Part shown: one piece after another, positions 1 through 4,885 of the stretch
Numbering within the stretch: the first letter of the stretch is position 1
How the letters are laid out: each line of letters begins with the position of its first letter
Assembly: GCA_020201015.1 (NCBI GenBank)
Contig: JAIVHN010000076.1
Location: 1 to 5,055, forward strand
Direction of reading: 5' to 3'
DNA length: 5,055 nt
From: Spirochaeta sp.
GTDB lineage: Bacteria; Spirochaetota; Spirochaetia; DSM-27196; SLAA01
Position numbers and translations under genes: made by a program
The notes under the pieces: model-generated
Told to the model about the DNA's origin: nothing
What the model saw: only the letters and a program-made list of their open reading frames with translations
Databases searched by the model: none

Positions 1-524
1 GGCTCTACCTCCTGGAAGTAGTCCCGCACCGCTTGGGTTTCGGGTTCGCTGAAGGGCTCGCTTCCGGCATCGACAATTGTATTGCGCCAGGTTGACTGCG
101 GTCGCCAGTCGCCGTCCCAGTTGCGGTTAAGATCGACACCGTTGGCGTTAAAGCGACCCGACCGGGCATCCACGGCGCGAAAATCAAACTCTTCCAGCGG
201 TGTTCCGCCGGTGACGTGGTAAAGACCGTCCGGGTTCATGTTGTCGATGACGTGTAAGGTGAAACGCTCCGGCAACCGCTGCGGGTCGTCGCCATAGTGG
301 GCCAGAAAGCGGCGCGCTATGGCTATGGAATTAGCCTCGTAGCCACCATGAATGCCGCCGACGATAATCACATCCACCGGGCCGTCGCCTATGACGTGGG
401 CCCGAATGGGGCGCCCTTCCACCGACCGTCCAATGATCTGCTCCTGCCCAGCGGCGATTGCTGGCTGCAGCAGCGCTGCTGAGAAGAGTGCGAATATCAG
501 AACCGGAATTATTTGTTGTCTCAT
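1..524 (-). CDS. Secreted M14-family zinc carboxypeptidase, N-terminal part (cut by window edge)
   Basis: The 174 visible residues begin MRQQIIPVLIFALF, a short positive start plus hydrophobic stretch ending near AIAAG (residues 22-26). This looks like a Sec signal peptide, so export is likely. The mature part reads as the start of an M14 metallocarboxypeptidase, a zinc enzyme that removes C-terminal residues from peptides. Visible motifs are GRSVEGRPI (32-40), the zinc-binding region GGIHGGYEAN with H59 and E63, NPDG (97-100) and VDLNRNWD (130-137), whose N133-R134 correspond to the substrate-binding Asn-Arg of the family. The second zinc His and the catalytic Glu would lie off the left edge, so activity cannot be judged. 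The first zinc motif is H-x3-E, one residue longer than the classical HxxE. The ATG at 524 gives the complete signal peptide. No Shine-Dalgarno precedes it, but a TATACT box ends 6 nt upstream. The gene is divergent from the transporter at 662. Family call is firm; substrate is unknown. Confidence 0.9.
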   Translation of the reverse strand, partial: MRQQIIPVLIFALFSAALLQPAIAAGQEQIIGRSVEGRPIRAHVIGDGPVDVIIVGGIHGGYEANSIAIARRFLAHYGDDPQRLPERFTLHVIDNMNPDGLYHVTGGTPLEEFDFRAVDARSGRFNANGVDLNRNWDGDWRPQSTWRNTIVDAGSEPFSEPETQAVRDYFQEVE

Positions 525-530
525 GCCATG

Positions 531-536
531 AGTATA
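531..536 (-). promoter_or_regulatory. -10 box of the M14 peptidase gene, placed for a leaderless mRNA
   Basis: On the minus strand the sequence TGATTATACT ends 6 nt before the ATG at 524. TATACT matches the -10 consensus at 5 of 6 positions. Transcription would begin at or next to the A of the ATG. No convincing -35 lies 16-18 bp upstream, where the sequence is GC-rich. The box is visible; the transcription start is inferred. Confidence 0.5.
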
Positions 537-549
537 ATCACGGTTTCGG

Positions 550-629
550 CTGGCGCCCACTCCGGCGCCAACGGCCGGTACACATTCGGCTCTCTTTCCG
601 CTCAAGCTGGCGCCCAAGCCAGCCGCTTG
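550..629. repeat. Two hairpins sharing a 10-bp direct repeat in the divergent intergenic region
   Basis: CTGGCGCCCA occurs at 550-559 and again at 607-616. The first copy forms a 7-bp stem (551-557 with 564-570, loop CACTCC). The second forms a stem GCTGGC/GCCAGC (606-611 with 618-623). Outer CAAGC/GCTTG bases at 603-607 and 625-629 can extend it with a bulge. Both lie between the divergent peptidase and transporter genes. They could be regulatory or simply GC-rich intergenic structure; neither has a T-tract, so they are not terminators. Confidence 0.45.
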
Positions 630-655
630 ACCTTTCGGTGATGTGGGTGCACGTT
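627..655 (+). promoter_or_regulatory. Weak candidate promoter for the first EamA transporter
   Basis: TTGACC (627-632) is a 5 of 6 match to a -35 box. With a 17-bp spacer the -10 position (650-655) reads CACGTT, a poor match that ends 6 nt before the ATG at 662. The spacing echoes the other genes here, but the weak -10 makes this tentative. The -35 overlaps the right arm of the second hairpin. Confidence 0.25.
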
Positions 656-661
656 TGATTC

Positions 662-1534
662 ATGGTGGGCGCGAAGACAACTATGGTGGCACTGGCGGCT
701 CTTTGCTGGGGTTTAGCTGGTGGGATTGGCGGTATGCTGATAGACCATGGCTGGGGCGCCTTCGTTGTATCATTCTATCGTGGCGCCATAGGTCTGGTTC
801 TGGTGCTTATCTGGCTTGGGCTGCGCCCGTTCGGCAGCGGGTTGAAAAGTCCTTGGTTGTGGTTCTGGTCGGCAGTTGCGGGACTTGGCGTAGCAGGCAA
901 CTTTTCGTTTTATTTTGTGAGTATTGAGCAGGGGAGTGTGGCGGTTGCGGCTACCCTCATGTACTGCGCACCAGTATTCGTGTATCTCATGTCGTTTGCA
1001 CTTAAGTTTGAAAAGCCCACCGTACAGAAGTGGATTGCGATAGCGGTGGTAATGCTGGGTATTGTGTTACTTACAAAGGTATACGATATCGGTGCAAGTA
1101 CCATCACGCCAATTGGTGTAGCTGCCGGGCTACTTGCTGGGCTGTCCTACGCAATATTTATCTTTGGCTTTAAGTATGCGGCGCCACACGGCACCCCGCA
1201 AGCGATTCTTTCAGTAGCCTTTGCAGTTCTTGCCGTCATTCTCATCGTGCCAAGTAATCCCACCCAAACCGTTGCTGCCCTGCAAACACCGGACTGGCCG
1301 CTGTTCGTAACAATAGGGGTGCTTGGTGCCGGATTTTCCTTCGTCTTTTATATCATTGGTCTGAATTATACGGTACCCGCCGTGGCCTCAATTGTGGCAA
1401 TGGTCGAGCCGGTAACGGCCTCGGTGTTTGGCGTTGTGTTTTTGCGGGAGCAGCTGGCTGTTTCGCAAATTCTGGGTATGGCGCTGATACTTATCACGGT
1501 AACCGCCCTGAGTATCCAGTCGAGCTCCTCATAG
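662..1534 (+). CDS. EamA-family (DMT superfamily) membrane transporter
   Basis: The 290-residue protein has the usual EamA length and about ten hydrophobic segments, roughly at residues 7-27, 33-53, 65-86, 93-113, 123-139, 149-171, 179-197, 213-233, 238-260 and 266-285. It contains the two internally homologous EamA halves. The first ends near ATLMYCAPVFVYLMS (97-111). The second contains ASIVAMVEPVTASVFG followed by FLREQL (260-265), a signature of the second EamA repeat. Such proteins are inner-membrane exporters or permeases for amino acids, other metabolites or drugs; the substrate cannot be read from sequence. ATG at 662 is chosen as the first in-frame start, but ATG at 683 (residue 8) would also keep helix 1. 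Neither has a Shine-Dalgarno. The gene ends in TAG with a short polar Ser-rich tail. It is divergent from the M14 gene; the methyltransferase downstream has its own -10 box, so an operon is not obvious. Confidence 0.92.
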   Translation: MVGAKTTMVALAALCWGLAGGIGGMLIDHGWGAFVVSFYRGAIGLVLVLIWLGLRPFGSGLKSPWLWFWSAVAGLGVAGNFSFYFVSIEQGSVAVAATLMYCAPVFVYLMSFALKFEKPTVQKWIAIAVVMLGIVLLTKVYDIGASTITPIGVAAGLLAGLSYAIFIFGFKYAAPHGTPQAILSVAFAVLAVILIVPSNPTQTVAALQTPDWPLFVTIGVLGAGFSFVFYIIGLNYTVPAVASIVAMVEPVTASVFGVVFLREQLAVSQILGMALILITVTALSIQSSSS

Positions 1535-1570
1535 GGTCTGATCCGGCGGGAGAACGTGGCCGTAAGAGCC

Positions 1571-1669
1571 ATGCAAAACATAGAGTACATTGAGACACTG
1601 TCGGAAGAGAAACTCAATGATGCAATCGCCAACATTGTCGTTCTCACCTGGCCACGCTTCGGGAATTAG
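1571..1669 (+). CDS. Possible small ORF, 32 residues, function unknown
   Basis: An ATG ORF in the gap between the transporter and the methyltransferase would encode 32 residues beginning MQNIEYIETLSEEKLND and ending WPRFGN. The residue make-up is protein-like: an acidic, amphipathic first half, then a hydrophobic IANIVVLTW segment. A GTG at 1556 in the same frame, with GGGAG three bases upstream, could extend it to 37 residues. The frame is the same as the upstream transporter, directly after its TAG, so a readthrough product is also formally possible. The stop lies 5 nt before the TATAAT box of the methyltransferase. I do not recognise the family. It may be a real microprotein, a gene remnant, or chance. 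Confidence 0.3.
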   Translation: MQNIEYIETLSEEKLNDAIANIVVLTWPRFGN

Positions 1670-1674
1670 CTTAG

Positions 1675-1680
1675 TATAAT
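1675..1680 (+). promoter_or_regulatory. Consensus -10 box of the methyltransferase gene, leaderless placement
   Basis: A perfect TATAAT ends 8 nt before the ATG at 1689, so transcription should start within about two bases of the start codon. AAGGA (1681-1685) looks like a Shine-Dalgarno but is only 3 nt from the ATG and would lie upstream of the predicted transcript start. It therefore probably does not act as a ribosome site. No clear -35 is seen at 16-18 bp. Confidence 0.6.
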
Positions 1681-1688
1681 AAGGATAC

Positions 1689-2312
1689 ATGAAAACACAC
1701 AAACAACATTGGAACAAAATATTCTCCAGGAGCGCCGACACCGAGTTAGGTTGGTACGAGGGTGACGTCACTCAGACTCTCCGATTTCTCGACCGCATTC
1801 CGGGGAGCAAGACCGGGATGGTCTTGCTCCCCGGTGCCGGAACCTCTGTGCTGGTTGATGAGCTTCTTGCTCGGGGCCATAATATTATTTTGAACGATAT
1901 TAGCGATGAAGCACTAGATAAGCTTAGGATGAGAATAGGTGAAAATGAAGGGAGACTAACCTGGCTCCATCACGACATCTCCCAGCCTCTGCCGGGGGAC
2001 ATTCCCCACGCCGACATCTGGATAGACCGTGCGGTTCTTCACTTCTTGCGCGACGAAGCGGCAATTCAAGAATACTTCAAAAACCTATGGTCAGCCTTAC
2101 GGCCTGGAGGCTACGCTTTACTGGCAGAATTTTCGACTACGGGTGCCCCTAAGTGCGCCGGGCTTAAACTCCATCGTTACTCTGTTGAAGAGATGACGGA
2201 ACGCATGGGGCCAAACTTCAAACTCATATCACATGAAGATTACACATATATCAATCCATTTGGCGATCCACGGCCTTATGTCTATGCGCTCTTCCAGAAA
2301 TCTACGGGCTAA
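1689..2312 (+). CDS. Class I SAM-dependent methyltransferase
   Basis: The protein has 207 residues, a normal length for a single-domain Rossmann-fold methyltransferase of the Methyltransf_11/25 type. The N-terminus HWNKIFSRSADTELGWYEG (7-25) resembles the HW-x-W-Y opening of small soluble methyltransferases related to the UbiE group. Motif I is VLLPGAGTSVLVDELL (45-60), with the GxG SAM loop as PGAGTS. The acidic end of strand 2 is ND at 69-70. The motif II region is ADIWIDRAVLHFL (108-120), and LRPGGYALLAEF (137-148) is the post-motif. There is no signal peptide or membrane segment, so it is cytoplasmic. The acceptor is unknown; arsenite, thiopurine, tellurite and small-molecule methylators all share this fold. 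Motif I begins VLLPGAG where VLDVGAG is more usual, so the acidic residue there is missing. The gene contains a strong inverted repeat at 1800-1834 and is convergent with the lipoprotein gene. Confidence 0.88.
   Translation: MKTHKQHWNKIFSRSADTELGWYEGDVTQTLRFLDRIPGSKTGMVLLPGAGTSVLVDELLARGHNIILNDISDEALDKLRMRIGENEGRLTWLHHDISQPLPGDIPHADIWIDRAVLHFLRDEAAIQEYFKNLWSALRPGGYALLAEFSTTGAPKCAGLKLHRYSVEEMTERMGPNFKLISHEDYTYINPFGDPRPYVYALFQKSTG
1800..1834. repeat. Perfect 15-bp inverted repeat inside the methyltransferase gene
   Basis: CCGGGGAGCAAGACC (1800-1814) and GGTCTTGCTCCCCGG (1820-1834) are exact reverse complements around a 5-nt loop, GGGAT. The repeat is in register with the reading frame, spanning residues P38 to G49. 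The right arm encodes the start of SAM motif I; the left arm encodes the loop before it. Neither side has a T-tract, so it is not an intrinsic terminator. A hairpin this stable 111 nt into an ORF is unlikely by chance. Confidence 0.9.
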
Positions 2313-2453
2313 CAAGGCGTAGCAAAAAAGCGTCGCAGAATTGATCCCCATATCTAATTTCAACCATGATCATTTTGAGAGGCCCCCAGACGAACGTGAA
2401 TCTGCTCAGATGCATTTGAGACTTAAGGGCTCTCCCGTACCTGAAAAGTCAAT

Positions 2454-3464
2454 TCAGCGCGTTCTCAGGGTCAAGCCGTCGAGAGCGCCGTCGGCCTGAA
2501 CAATGAGTCGATACTGGCTCTCTGAGTCCTGAACGACGTGGGTCACGACGGAGTCTCGCATTACCCAATCATGTGTAATGAGAGCCGTAAACTCACGTCC
2601 ATGCGGAGTTGGCGACAGCAGCACCGCATGGGGTTCGCCCTGTTGGTAGATCTTGGCAAGCAACCGAAGAATATTGTCAATCTTTGGCTGAAAAGCGTTC
2701 ACGTAGGTCGTCGACAGATTGGGAAAACGACCATTATAGGCTCGTTGAATGTAATGCCCGATATCGAGACCAATTGCATAGGCATGGCCTGTACCGTGAG
2801 GAGTAGCGTAGCTTTTATGGGTAATTGCAGCCGATCCGTCCTCAAAAAGTGCCACAGGAGGCTGCTTTGTCCCGGTGTAATGGGTGCCTGGCAACCCGGA
2901 GCTAGGAAGTTCCGGGTCACCTAACTGCACGGTAAAAACCGGCTGACCATGGGTAAGCGTCTGACCAAGCCCAGCAGATTTAATGAGCAGTTGTTGCCGT
3001 ATGCTGTGTTCAGCGGAAGCTTCATATCCGAATAGGGATCTCATTCCTCCACCGACGACGCCTAGTCCGATAAGAGTTCCGCCAGCTTCAACGTGCTGGG
3101 TGAGCCTCCCCAATAACGTGGCATCCGTGTTCGCACCTGTCAGTGAGGGGTACACCGTAACAACTCTATGAGCTAAAGCATCCTCAAGATCGGTTACAAT
3201 GCGAAACGGTACCCCCATACTTTTTAGCCCCTGCGCCACCCCTAACCAGGAGCTTTCCTTTTCCCGCACCAAAATTGCCATACTATGGATACCGCTGGCG
3301 CCGTACACGTCAAATGTTGTAGGCGTGAACGCTGTTGGCAACTCTGTGGGTGTGCTTGGGCCGGTCAAGCCGGGAAAGGCGACTGGTTCAGCATCCTTTT
3401 CACAGCCAATGACGAGCAAAATAGAAAAAGCCGTAAGAACTACCCGGATCAGTTTGCTACTCAT
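2454..3464 (-). CDS. Lipoprotein with deacetylase-associated N-terminal module, apparently truncated before the catalytic domain
   Basis: The 336 residues start with a lipoprotein signal peptide, MSSKLIRVVLTAFSILLVIGC, with lipobox VIGC and lipidated Cys21. The exported protein should be membrane-anchored. Residues 60-140 look like a glutamine-amidotransferase-like alpha/beta module (MAILVREKESSWLGVAQGL, then LTQHVEAGGTLIGLGVVGGG). Residues 203-245 (PVALFEDGSAAITHK, then GHAYAIGLDIGHYIQRAYNGR) and ALITHD (294-299) resemble, from memory, the region just before the NodB domain of certain predicted polysaccharide deacetylases, where THD would begin the catalytic core. Here it continues as W300 and a 36-residue tail, and no NodB His motifs follow. 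The catalytic domain appears lost, so this is a truncated or internally deleted gene, or a binding protein that never had it. GAGGA lies 10 nt before the ATG, a slightly long but usable ribosome site. Gene and export are well supported; function is not. Confidence 0.72.
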   Translation of the reverse strand: MSSKLIRVVLTAFSILLVIGCEKDAEPVAFPGLTGPSTPTELPTAFTPTTFDVYGASGIHSMAILVREKESSWLGVAQGLKSMGVPFRIVTDLEDALAHRVVTVYPSLTGANTDATLLGRLTQHVEAGGTLIGLGVVGGGMRSLFGYEASAEHSIRQQLLIKSAGLGQTLTHGQPVFTVQLGDPELPSSGLPGTHYTGTKQPPVALFEDGSAAITHKSYATPHGTGHAYAIGLDIGHYIQRAYNGRFPNLSTTYVNAFQPKIDNILRLLAKIYQQGEPHAVLLSPTPHGREFTALITHDWVMRDSVVTHVVQDSESQYRLIVQADGALDGLTLRTR

Positions 3465-3510
3465 GGCAAGGGCTTCCTCGATAGGTGATAAAGTGAGCGG
3501 ACAAGAAAGA

Positions 3511-3533
3511 CCCTCGGATAGGTGATCCGAGGG
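3511..3533 (-). terminator. Rho-independent terminator of the marR-wrbA operon
   Basis: CCCTCGGAT (3511-3519) and ATCCGAGGG (3525-3533) form a perfect 9-bp stem with a 5-nt loop. On the minus strand the stem is followed by TCTTTCTTGT, a T-rich tail, so it works leftward, about 70 nt after the wrbA stop. It separates wrbA from the lipoprotein gene, which therefore needs its own promoter in the 46 bp left before 3464. I see no strong promoter there. The plus-strand side has no T-tract. Confidence 0.85.
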
Positions 3534-3541
3534 CCGGAAGG

Positions 3542-3597
3542 ACTAACGCTCGAAGGCGTGATCGGCGGACGTGCGTGATCCTCGGACGTGCGTTAGT
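3542..3597. repeat. 17-bp tandem repeat enclosed by an 8-bp inverted repeat, downstream of wrbA
   Basis: Two adjacent 17-bp units, GATCGGCGGACGTGCGT (3560-3576) and GATCCTCGGACGTGCGT (3577-3593), agree at 15 of 17 bases. They lie inside an inverted repeat, ACTAACGC (3542-3549) and GCGTTAGT (3590-3597). The block sits between the wrbA stop and its terminator, so it would be transcribed as the 3' end of the operon mRNA. Function is unknown; it could be a short intergenic repeat or a folded 3' UTR. Confidence 0.75.
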
Positions 3598-3603
3598 GGA
3601 AAG

Positions 3604-4212
3604 TTACTGTACCAATTTACCAGCAATTTGGGCAACGTGTTTGCCCTGGAAGCGAGCACCGGCAAGTTCGTTCTCGCTTGGCATGCGGCTGCCGTCGCCA
3701 CCGGCAATTGTGCTTGCACCATAGGGGGTACCGCCGGTGATCTCATCCATTGTGGTTAGCCCTGCAAAGGAGTAGGGTAGCCCCACAATTACCATTCCAT
3801 GATGGAGCAATGTTACCTGTGTTGTCAGGATGGTGGACTCTTGTCCACCGTGTTGCGTTCCGGTGGAAGCCATGACGCTCCCCACCTTTCCAACAAGTGC
3901 ACCGCTGGCCCAGAGTGGTCCGGTGGAGTCAAAGAACATCCGCATCTGACCGACCATGTTGCCAAAGCGAGTAGGGACACCAAAGATCACCGCGTCTGCA
4001 GCGGCCAGATCATCAGGTGAGGCGACAGGAACACTGGCAAGCTTTTTCTGCGCCTCGGTCGCACCCATTGCCGCAATTACCTCGTCCGAGAGAAGTTCGG
4101 GAACGCGCTTAATCTCAACGGTCGCCCCTGCCTCTTTTGCTCCCTCAGCGGCAGCTTTTGCCATTTCATACATATGTCCGTAGGTAGAGTGAAAAACAAC
4201 TAATACATTCAT
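3604..4212 (-). CDS. wrbA: WrbA-type flavodoxin-like NAD(P)H:quinone oxidoreductase
   Basis: The 202-residue protein matches type IV NAD(P)H:quinone oxidoreductases (WrbA) in length and motifs. These are cytoplasmic FMN enzymes that reduce quinones by two electrons, avoiding semiquinone radicals. The start MNVLVVFHSTYGHMYEMA carries the FMN phosphate loop STYGHMY (9-15). PTRFGNM (80-86) and STGTQHGGQE (116-125) bind the flavin ring, and LLHHGMVIVGLPYS (135-148) carries the conserved HHGM. GGTPYGASTIAGGDG (160-174) is the WrbA-specific loop, and a C-terminal FQGKHVAQIAGKL helix ends the fold. No residue looks missing. The ATG at 4212 overlaps the marR stop as ATGA, with AAGGAG 7 nt upstream, so translational coupling to marR is likely. 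A terminator follows at 3511-3533. Control by the adjacent MarR protein is inferred from the operon and the upstream palindrome. Confidence 0.96.
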   Translation of the reverse strand: MNVLVVFHSTYGHMYEMAKAAAEGAKEAGATVEIKRVPELLSDEVIAAMGATEAQKKLASVPVASPDDLAAADAVIFGVPTRFGNMVGQMRMFFDSTGPLWASGALVGKVGSVMASTGTQHGGQESTILTTQVTLLHHGMVIVGLPYSFAGLTTMDEITGGTPYGASTIAGGDGSRMPSENELAGARFQGKHVAQIAGKLVQ

Positions 4213-4688
4213 GAATTTTCTCCTTTGCTCATGTGAGCTTGTACTGCCTTCCCCAGCTTTACGCTAAGGCGGGTCAGCTCCTTTTGTTCATCTAGTGTGA
4301 GTGAGGAGGCCGCACGTGCGAACCCCGCAGCAATCTTTGGAAAGTAGCTTTGGATCAGGTGCCGACCAGCAGTTGTGAGTTTAATCACAACGTAACGCCG
4401 GTCCTGTTCCTTGGCACTGCGTTCCACCAGACCGCGGCTAACTAAGCGCTCGATCACAACGCTCACGTTACCCTTAGTCTTCAGTAGCTTCTCGCCGACT
4501 TCCGCCTGGCACATCGGCCCAAGATGGTACAGTGCCTCCAGGATGCCGAACTGAGTTAGGGTTAAAGCGTCGGGCAGCGGTGCGTACTGCAACGCACCCT
4601 TCTGCAACCAATCTGCGGACCGGGACAGCGCAATGAAAAGATTCAGTGCCCGTTGCTCCTTGTCTGCCCCAGCGTGTTTGGTCGGCAC
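4209..4688 (-). CDS. MarR-family transcriptional regulator
   Basis: The 159 residues have the length and layout of a MarR winged-helix repressor. An N-terminal dimer helix (10-31) is followed by LTLTQFGILEALYHLGP (42-58). The helix-turn-helix includes CQAEVGEKLLKTKGNVSVVIERLVSRGLVER (60-90), the wing carries EQDRRYVVIKLT (95-106) with the conserved D-R-R, and the C-terminal dimer helices follow. MarR dimers bind palindromic operators and release them on binding phenols, quinones or other electrophiles, or on cysteine oxidation. One cysteine, C60, lies near the HTH and could be a redox sensor, but this is speculative. The start is GTG at 4688, supported by GGAGG 5 nt upstream; no other nearby start has such a site. 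The stop overlaps the wrbA ATG. A large palindrome directly upstream suggests autoregulation. Confidence 0.94.
   Translation of the reverse strand: MPTKHAGADKEQRALNLFIALSRSADWLQKGALQYAPLPDALTLTQFGILEALYHLGPMCQAEVGEKLLKTKGNVSVVIERLVSRGLVERSAKEQDRRYVVIKLTTAGRHLIQSYFPKIAAGFARAASSLTLDEQKELTRLSVKLGKAVQAHMSKGENS
4220..4225 (-). promoter_or_regulatory. Shine-Dalgarno of wrbA inside the end of marR
   Basis: On the minus strand AAGGAG lies 7 nt before the ATG at 4212, within the last codons of marR. It fixes the wrbA start and allows reinitiation across the ATGA overlap. Confidence 0.85.
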
Positions 4689-4693
4689 GTTAT

Positions 4694-4698
4694 CCTCC
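4694..4698 (-). promoter_or_regulatory. Shine-Dalgarno that decides the GTG start of marR
   Basis: GGAGG on the minus strand lies 5 nt before the GTG at 4688. It is the strongest ribosome site in the window and the reason for choosing this non-ATG start. It contrasts with the divergent transporter gene, which has none. Confidence 0.85.
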
Positions 4699-4741
4699 AG
4701 TTCTTGCCTCGGAAATCTTCGCGACCTATCTCGGCAGCCGA

Positions 4742-4773
4742 TAGTTTAACATAGAACGTTCAATGTTAAACTA
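4742..4773. promoter_or_regulatory. 32-bp palindromic operator upstream of marR, likely MarR binding site
   Basis: The arms TAGTTTAACAT (4742-4752) and ATGTTAAACTA (4763-4773) are exact reverse complements. Between them lies AGAACGTTCA, itself palindromic except for one A/A pair at 4753 and 4762. So 30 of 32 bases are symmetric about the point between 4757 and 4758. The length and AT-rich symmetric arms suit a MarR-family dimer or two dimers. It covers the likely marR promoter, which fits autorepression of marR-wrbA. Symmetry is visible; the binding protein is inferred. Confidence 0.85.
4743..4770 (-). promoter_or_regulatory. Candidate marR-wrbA promoter within the palindrome
   Basis: On the minus strand TTTAAC (4770-4765) and TAAACT (4748-4743) are separated by 16 bp. 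Each matches its consensus at 4 of 6 positions. Transcription would start near 4736, giving a leader of about 48 nt that includes the GGAGG site. Both boxes lie in the operator arms, so repressor binding would block polymerase. Confidence 0.5.
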
Positions 4774-4837
4774 AATATGACCATGACAACGGCATTAGTC
4801 AAGTGGTTTTGTCAGAAAATTGTGGATGATGTAGTAG

Positions 4838-4856
4838 GTCAAAGACAGTCTTTGAC
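4838..4856. promoter_or_regulatory. Perfect 19-bp palindrome overlapping the -35 box of the second EamA gene
   Basis: GTCAAAGAC (4838-4846) and GTCTTTGAC (4848-4856) are exact reverse complements around a single A. The right arm overlaps the TTGACG -35 box at 4852-4857, the position of a classical repressor operator. Its sequence is unlike the marR palindrome, so a different regulator, or a second site class, is possible. Confidence 0.75.
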
Positions 4857-4880
4857 GATTCTGGCCGCATGCGGTATACA
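4852..4880 (+). promoter_or_regulatory. Near-consensus promoter of the second EamA gene, leaderless
   Basis: TTGACG (4852-4857), a 17-bp spacer and TATACA (4875-4880) each match consensus at 5 of 6 positions. Only 5 nt separate the -10 box from the ATG at 4886, so the transcript should begin at the start codon. This is the best promoter in the window. Confidence 0.8.
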
Positions 4881-4885
4881 CTCCT

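Noticed and set aside
1681..1685. AAGGA as Shine-Dalgarno of the methyltransferase
   Set aside because: Only 3 nt separate it from the ATG, and it lies between the TATAAT box and the predicted transcript start, so it would probably not be in the mRNA.
2313..2453. Bidirectional terminator between the convergent methyltransferase and lipoprotein genes
   Set aside because: I found only short imperfect stems and no stem followed by a T-tract on either strand. The gap otherwise shows nothing I can support.
2307..2460. Integron attC-like start (GGCTAACAAGGCG) right at the methyltransferase stop, suggesting a gene cassette
   Set aside because: The first core site deviates from RYYYAAC, no matching GTTRRRY site follows in the intergenic region, and the sequence before the gene (ATTAGCT) fits the core poorly. 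A full attC is absent.
2538..2924. 128-codon open frame on the plus strand
   Set aside because: It lies wholly opposite the lipoprotein gene, has no recognisable motif, and its composition looks like an antisense shadow.
3543..3746. Open frame on the minus strand overlapping the end of wrbA
   Set aside because: It is out of frame with a strong WrbA match and runs through the tandem repeat; no ribosome site or family resemblance.
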